Source: Candidatus Nitrospira nitrificans (GTDB lineage Bacteria > Nitrospirota > Nitrospiria > Nitrospirales > Nitrospiraceae). From it: a stretch of 64,000 nt of DNA. Of this stretch, positions 60,912 through 64,000 are shown one piece after another (position 1 is the first letter of the stretch; every line of letters begins with the position of its first letter). The stretch is from the NCBI RefSeq assembly GCF_001458775.1, contig NZ_CZPZ01000035.1:62001-126000 (forward strand). The letters run 5' to 3'. A model generated the notes under the pieces. The model was not told the DNA's origin and searched no databases. It worked only from the letters and a program-made list of their open reading frames with translations. Both the position numbers and the translations under genes were made by a program.

Positions 60912-61472
60912 TTACGACGGCGCGAGCGGTTGTTGCTGGAGATCGGTTTTTACCGGACCATCCGCCTGTAGCCCGATCGTATTCGTAATCATCATCGAGT
61001 TAGGAATAAGAAACGCTTTCCCCTCCTTCTCCAGTCGCGTGTACCGCAAGTCGATATCCGTCACAATGCCTTCCATCCCGGCCACAGTGATTCGGTCATG
61101 GATCGAAAAGGGTCGATACAGCAGAATCAAAATGCCGGAGACCAAATTCGACAGAATATCTTTCAACCCAAAACCCAATGCAAATCCCGTGAGTCCCAAT
61201 CCGGCAACGAGGGCGGAGACATTGATGCCCATCGTGCCCAGCGCCGTGACTCCCCCCAACAACACCATTCCAAAGGACAGCGTCCGTCCGATGACCTTGA
61301 GAACATATCCTGTGTTGAAGTCAGCCCGTCGACCGAGACGGACAAACAGATTCCACGCGAGGAGGCTTCCCAGCCAGAAGCCGAGAAACACGAACACGCC
61401 GACGGTGAACTTGGGCACCCAGAGAATGATCTGGCCCGCCAACTCTTGGAGTGAATGGTTGAAAAGTTGCAT
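60912..61472 (-). CDS. Mechanosensitive ion channel (short MscS family)
   Basis: A 186-residue minimal MscS channel. Two N-terminal helices (IILWVPKFTVGVFVFLGFWL, LKVIGRTLSFGMVLLGGV) precede the pore helix NVSALVAGLGLTGFALGFGL and the conserved KDILSNLVSGILILLYRPFS with the beta domain (ITVAGMEGIVTDIDLRYTRL). The large C-terminal cage of E. coli MscS is missing, so it is a short channel. It relieves osmotic pressure (known for the family). It is in the YihY/Ku envelope-stress neighbourhood. Confidence 0.9.
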   Translation of the reverse strand: MQLFNHSLQELAGQIILWVPKFTVGVFVFLGFWLGSLLAWNLFVRLGRRADFNTGYVLKVIGRTLSFGMVLLGGVTALGTMGINVSALVAGLGLTGFALGFGLKDILSNLVSGILILLYRPFSIHDRITVAGMEGIVTDIDLRYTRLEKEGKAFLIPNSMMITNTIGLQADGPVKTDLQQQPLAPS

Positions 61473-61705
61473 GGTCGATAACGAGCATCAGGGGAATTCC
61501 CTTCCCCACAGATGCTTTTCGTCGACGGTGTTGAAACTGCGCCGTCATGAGCACTCCTGATCCGGCGAAGGCCATCACGGTATATGCACAGCCGACACAC
61601 AGCGTACCGCCGCGACATGCCCTGTTCTCGAATAGGCCGGCGCATTCACCTAATGAGTCTAGAGGCTGCCCTCCGGCATTCGCACACCTTCGCCGTCGGA
61701 TGACT

Positions 61706-62449
61706 TCATCGGCCTCTCGGCTGATGTTGCCTGCTCTGATCGCGGCCTGCATCGGTCAATTGCTCCATGAACGAAACCAACGATTGGCCGGCGATGTGCA
61801 CCATGTCCTGAGCAAAGGAACGCCCTATTTGCAGAGCAGCCTGTTGCAGGCGCACTCGCTCCTGGGTTAAATCGTCCTTCAAACCGTGCAAGAATGTCGA
61901 CAACTGCCGGGGGAGCGAGAATGAATTGTCCTCGCCGTCGTTTTTCTTGATCTCGCGGTTCGGATTCGACTGACGCGCGTGAGTCGAATGCGGCTCGCCA
62001 CTCCCCCTCCGCCGTGCATCCTCGCTCTGTGGCATGACGTCCGCGCCCTCGGCTCGAGGAGGAAAGTAAGGATAGACTCCCGATCTTCCCTTCCGTGGCA
62101 CACCGTCCGCGTCCCCAGCGTGGGGATAGTAGGGATAGACACCTGATCTTCTATGTGGTTTCTGTTGTGTCATCCAGATCGCCAGCAGGCCGATCGCTAT
62201 CACACCCCCCGCAATGACCGGGGGCCGCCGCCCCAGCATTTCAATGGGACTGAGCCGGCCTCTGCTCGACGTCATCCACTCCATGGCCTTGTTTTTGGCG
62301 GCTTCCATGGTATTCATGGCGTTCTCCCTCGCGCCTCGCGCCGTATCTTCCACCCGTTGCTCCAGAGACTGCACTTTGTCCATGAGAGCCATACGGGTGC
62401 GTATGATACTTTTTAGGTCTTCCTCGACGTCATGTTCTCTTTGATCCAT
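61706..62449 (-). CDS. DUF3618-like membrane-associated protein with repeated RSGVYPY segments
   Basis: A 247-residue protein. The N-terminal helix has REHDVEEDLKSIIRTRMALM and many charged residues (about 1-60), then one transmembrane segment (PPVIAGGVIAIGLLAIWMTQ). Downstream are two copies of RSGVYPYYPHAGDADGVPR / RSGVYPYFPPRAEGADVMP, a Pro/charged linker, and a final amphipathic helix. The N-terminal part resembles DUF3618 proteins. The start at 62449 follows AAGGAAAAC. It overlaps the end of the holin-like gene by 37 bp. Confidence 0.7.
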   Translation of the reverse strand: MDQREHDVEEDLKSIIRTRMALMDKVQSLEQRVEDTARGARENAMNTMEAAKNKAMEWMTSSRGRLSPIEMLGRRPPVIAGGVIAIGLLAIWMTQQKPHRRSGVYPYYPHAGDADGVPRKGRSGVYPYFPPRAEGADVMPQSEDARRRGSGEPHSTHARQSNPNREIKKNDGEDNSFSLPRQLSTFLHGLKDDLTQERVRLQQAALQIGRSFAQDMVHIAGQSLVSFMEQLTDAGRDQSRQHQPRGR

Positions 62450-62841
62450 TGTATGTTTTCCTTCATCGAAAAAATGGTCCGACGCGGGATCGGTTCCACG
62501 CTTCCGGCCAATGCCTGAGCCTTCATCACACAGGCGAGGCCGATAGCGGCGAGAATGAAGCCGATCAGCCCGTAACTGGCCCATAGAGGCAACGCGAGCC
62601 ACTCGTGCAACCCATGGACCAGCATGAGGAACAGAAAGATTCCCCCTACGCCTGACAGTGCAACCCCTACTCCAAATCCTGAGGCGGCACGGCCTACTTT
62701 GGACACCTCCAATTTGACTTCGTCTCGCAGAAGCTGTGCTTCCTGTTGCATAAGAGACTTGAAGTCGTGCAGGATCCCGTTAAATAGATCCATCAAACCC
62801 ACACGTCGTGGTGGAGTCGTCTGCTCAGATGTCTGATTCAT
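62413..62841 (-). CDS. DUF1469/phage-holin-superfamily-III-like membrane protein
   Basis: A 142-residue protein with two long helices (FGVGVALSGVGGIFLFLMLV, WASYGLIGFILAAIGLACVM) after an amphipathic helix (LMQQEAQLLRDEVKLEVSKV). This is the arrangement of the DUF1469/YqjE family. It commonly pairs with DUF3618-like proteins, as here. The start at 62841 follows GAGGTGATT. The family is associated with the cell envelope, and true phage holin activity is not implied. Confidence 0.82.
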   Translation of the reverse strand: MNQTSEQTTPPRRVGLMDLFNGILHDFKSLMQQEAQLLRDEVKLEVSKVGRAASGFGVGVALSGVGGIFLFLMLVHGLHEWLALPLWASYGLIGFILAAIGLACVMKAQALAGSVEPIPRRTIFSMKENIQWIKENMTSRKT

Positions 62842-63007
62842 AATCACCTCATCTCGTTCTATGTTTACACTACCGTTTGGCATCGGAGCCCCCAACTGGG
62901 ATCGTCCCTAGCTCTTGGAAGCACACCATGACGAGTGGATTGCAACTACAAACCATGGAGTGAGACATTTTCCCGCACAGGCCGTCTACTCCCAGCCAGT
63001 GTCTCTA

Positions 63008-64000
63008 TCAGGAGAGTCTCTCGAGGAGCGCGATAGGGCAGTGCTGGAAGACTTTTGCCAGGGGCAGGACCCACCGGCCACGTACCGATTCGGTGATCAC
63101 AATCTCCCCGGTGAAAAGATGACGAAACTCGCTTGGCCCCGGCCAAGGCGGGGCGGCGATACAACTGCCCTCCCACACGGCCTCCCCGATCGGAGTCTGT
63201 TGCGAATCAGGGTTCAGCACGGCCACAAGCCGGGGCACCACCGCGACGAGCGCTTTCCCCTCTTGAATGCGAGCGAAGGCGCAAACATGCTGTCTTTTAT
63301 TTCCGTCACACTCCAACGGCTGATATTCGCCGCGCTGGAACAGTTCCGGTCGGAGACGTCGACAGTCCAAACCCATCATCGAGATATAGAGCTTGATTCG
63401 CCCGTCATGGGCTTGTTCGAACAAAGACTGAACGAAGCGCGCGCGGTTCCAGCCCAATTGCTCGACCGTCCGCCGCAGCTGCTCGATCATCGTCGTTCGG
63501 ATATGATAGTCGACGGCGCTACGATTGTCGGGATCGACCAGGTGGAGGCTCCACAACTCCGTTCCCTGAAAAAAGTCCGGAATGCCGGGCGCCGTCATTT
63601 TCAGGAGAAGCTGCGAGAGCGAATTGTACAGCCCATACCGAGCGACACGCGCCTGGAACGGAAGAAAATCCTCCAGGAACCGATTCGTCTTCGTGCGATC
63701 CAACACCGCCTCGACGAAGCCTTGCAACGCGTGATCATACGTCGGATTAGGATTGATCCAACTTGTATGCACCTTGGCCTCGTTCGCCGCCTTCCGCATG
63801 TACCGTTGCACTCGTGCACAGAAACTGCGGTACGCGCCGTCGTTCATCGGTTCGAACGGCCATATGCCGATGAGTGTCTGGTAGAACAAATACTCGTCGT
63901 TCGGGTCCGGCAGGACTTCGCCTTCGGTTTCACGCCGGTGCCGCCGATTCAAACGCTTCCAGCGTCTGACGCGCATGTTCCACTCTCGCGGCAGCTCGGA
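63008..64000 (-). CDS. treY: Malto-oligosyltrehalose synthase, C-terminal part (runs off the right edge)
   Basis: The minus strand is open from the right edge to the stop at 63008. The translation gives the C-terminal 330 residues of TreY: the conserved WKRLNRRHRRETEGEVLPDP, NDEYLFYQTLIGIWPFEP, then PGIPDFFQGTELWSLHLVDP DNR and a beta-sandwich end. The barrel with the catalytic residues lies outside the window. TreY forms maltooligosyltrehalose from maltodextrin, the substrate of TreZ. The two genes are about 10 kb apart, not adjacent as usual. Confidence 0.92.
   Translation of the reverse strand, partial: SELPREWNMRVRRWKRLNRRHRRETEGEVLPDPNDEYLFYQTLIGIWPFEPMNDGAYRSFCARVQRYMRKAANEAKVHTSWINPNPTYDHALQGFVEAVLDRTKTNRFLEDFLPFQARVARYGLYNSLSQLLLKMTAPGIPDFFQGTELWSLHLVDPDNRSAVDYHIRTTMIEQLRRTVEQLGWNRARFVQSLFEQAHDGRIKLYISMMGLDCRRLRPELFQRGEYQPLECDGNKRQHVCAFARIQEGKALVAVVPRLVAVLNPDSQQTPIGEAVWEGSCIAAPPWPGPSEFRHLFTGEIVITESVRGRWVLPLAKVFQHCPIALLERLS

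Overview
The window is a dense, mostly minus-strand chromosomal segment from a GC-rich Gram-negative bacterium. Lipoproteins, an RND pump with an outer-membrane channel, Tat signals and multihaem cytochromes show the cell type. An alternative complex III (ACIII) locus joined to two cytochrome bd-like subunits, together with TreY/TreZ/GlgX glycogen-trehalose enzymes, Ku and many small stress proteins, makes a Nitrospira-like organism my best inference. There is no rRNA, ribosomal protein or other phylogenetic marker in the window to prove this. I saw no tRNA, rRNA, CRISPR array, transposase or integrase.

Layout. 0-3 kb: a cut-off lipoprotein and a FAD/Rieske oxidoreductase. 2.6-6.8 kb: katE, a ferritin-like protein and a Gfo/Idh/MocA dehydrogenase in one co-directional run. 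7-18 kb: envelope and stress genes (membrane protein, AI-2E exporter, lipoprotein, SRPBCC, PDZ, PRC-barrel, YflT-like), plus a decaying alcohol dehydrogenase/SnoaL/SDR set. 18-24.5 kb: Slp lipoprotein and a complete CusCBA-type pump. 24.8-29.5 kb: a Gfo/Idh/MocA pseudogene, a SemiSWEET, an exported amylo-glucosidase and NhaA. 30-39 kb: ActA-B1-B2-C-DE followed by two bd-like membrane subunits. 39.5-48.6 kb: small periplasmic/stress proteins, di-haem cytochrome c, DsbA-like protein, two SRPBCC proteins, DUF4383, a ThDP enzyme and DUF72. 48.6-55 kb: GH133 debranching enzyme, TreZ and GlgX. 55-63 kb: YflT-like, universal stress protein, crystallin, a lipoprotein paralogue of the 10-kb gene, Ku, YihY, MscS, DUF3618-like and holin-like proteins. 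63-64 kb: the C-terminal part of TreY.

The main discovery is a candidate sigma-54 regulon read directly from the DNA. Six small stress/envelope genes (starts at 7944, 8336, 17589, 45617, 56101 and 57419) are each preceded by a GG-N10-GC promoter of the GGC(A/G)...TGCA/T type. Upstream of each lies a tandem pair of (A/G)GACA-N3-TGTCC palindromes, with centres 19-20 bp apart. At four loci the proximal palindrome centre lies 102-104 nt from the -24 GG. This looks like one NtrC-family activator controlling a scattered stress regulon; the activator itself is not in the window. A seventh tandem site lies upstream of actA without a convincing promoter.

Other notable features are a family of heptad-like intergenic repeats (TTTCAAG / GCTTCAC) in spacers between co-directional genes, including two inside the ACIII-bd locus; an ActD-ActE fusion with a buried lipobox; a katE promoter abutted by a palindrome; and three decayed genes.
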